Assembly: GCA_016709335.1 (NCBI GenBank)
Contig: JADJNC010000060.1
Span: forward strand, 218,111 to 282,110
Source: Candidatus Propionivibrio dominans
GTDB lineage: Bacteria > Pseudomonadota > Gammaproteobacteria > Burkholderiales > Rhodocyclaceae
Length of the DNA: 64,000 nt
Reading direction: 5' to 3'
This document shows positions 63,965-64,000 of the stretch, piece after piece. Below the pieces are notes generated by a model. The model searched no databases and was not told the DNA's origin. It saw nothing but the letters and a program-made list of their open reading frames with translations. Position 1 is the first letter of the stretch, and the number at the start of each line of letters is the position of its first letter. Position numbers and translations under genes: made by a program.

Positions 63965-64000
63965 ACGATTTTCCGGACAGGGGCAGCCGGCACTATAACC

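Noticed and set aside
1..64000. CRISPR array
   Set aside because: The repeats present are dispersed palindromes at distant sites or single inverted pairs; no regularly spaced direct repeats with unique spacers were seen.

Overview
The window is a chromosomal segment of a GC-rich, motile Gram-negative bacterium. A CheV/CheB/CheR/MotA/MotB block, OprB-type and other outer-membrane barrel proteins, a CbbR-like LysR regulator and dispersed palindromes of the type common in Betaproteobacteria point to that class. A Rhodocyclales relative (Accumulibacter/Propionivibrio/Dechloromonas-like) is my best guess, but it rests on overall gene style and not on a marker gene. No rRNA, tRNA or CRISPR array was seen.

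Layout. 1-4.2 kb: chemotaxis and motor genes on the minus strand (cheV, cheB without receiver domain, cheR, motB, motA), bracketed by two copies of a ~180-bp palindromic repeat. 4.6-15.3 kb: NUDIX hydrolase, TonB-like protein, FeoB, a DUF4124-type protein, an alpha/beta hydrolase, a GMC alcohol oxidase/dehydrogenase plus aldehyde dehydrogenase pair, and conserved unknowns. 15.5-18.5 kb: wreck of a mobile element (tyrosine recombinase and IS91-type transposase, both broken) next to a 418-bp inverted-repeat element. 18.6-23.1 kb: sulfatase locus 1 (OprB porin, secreted arylsulfatase, divergent AraC regulator). 23.5-33 kb: CorA-like transporter, small Cys-motif proteins, DUF924, a DUF4143-type ATPase, penicillin-binding protein 1C, and a 3-hydroxyacyl-CoA dehydrogenase/enoyl-CoA hydratase pair. 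33.6-40.8 kb: sulfatase locus 2, a six-gene minus-strand operon with a divergent AraC/OruR-type regulator. 41-46.9 kb: barrel protein, purE-purK, HAD hydrolase, an SbtA bicarbonate transporter with a PII-like partner, and a TerB-like protein. 47-53.5 kb: CbbR-like regulator, patatin lipoprotein, MscK-like channel and a second DUF4143 ATPase. 53.6-55.8 kb: HigBA-like toxin-antitoxin pair with a recent IS256-family insertion beside its operator. 55.9-62.4 kb: a possible undescribed peptide-modification system, described below. 62.6-64 kb: spermidine-synthase-like membrane protein.

The strongest candidate for something new is at 55.9-62.4 kb. A three-cluster radical SAM/SPASM enzyme of about 620 residues lies directly upstream of a decayed copy of a small gene. 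An intact copy of that small gene lies 4 kb away, still carrying the last codons of the radical SAM gene in front of it. Its product ends in a hydrophobic segment followed by Ser3-Asn14-Gly. The 14 Asn codons mix AAC and AAT, so the tract is not a clean trinucleotide expansion. I infer a radical SAM enzyme paired with a poly-asparagine peptide substrate, plus a small membrane protein directly upstream.

Many genes here are interrupted by single-base indels, often in short G/C runs: alpha/beta hydrolase, GMC enzyme, second sulfatase and its neighbour, MscK-like channel, IS256 transposase and radical SAM enzyme. Some may be assembly errors, so these genes are reported as whole reading frames with the breaks noted.
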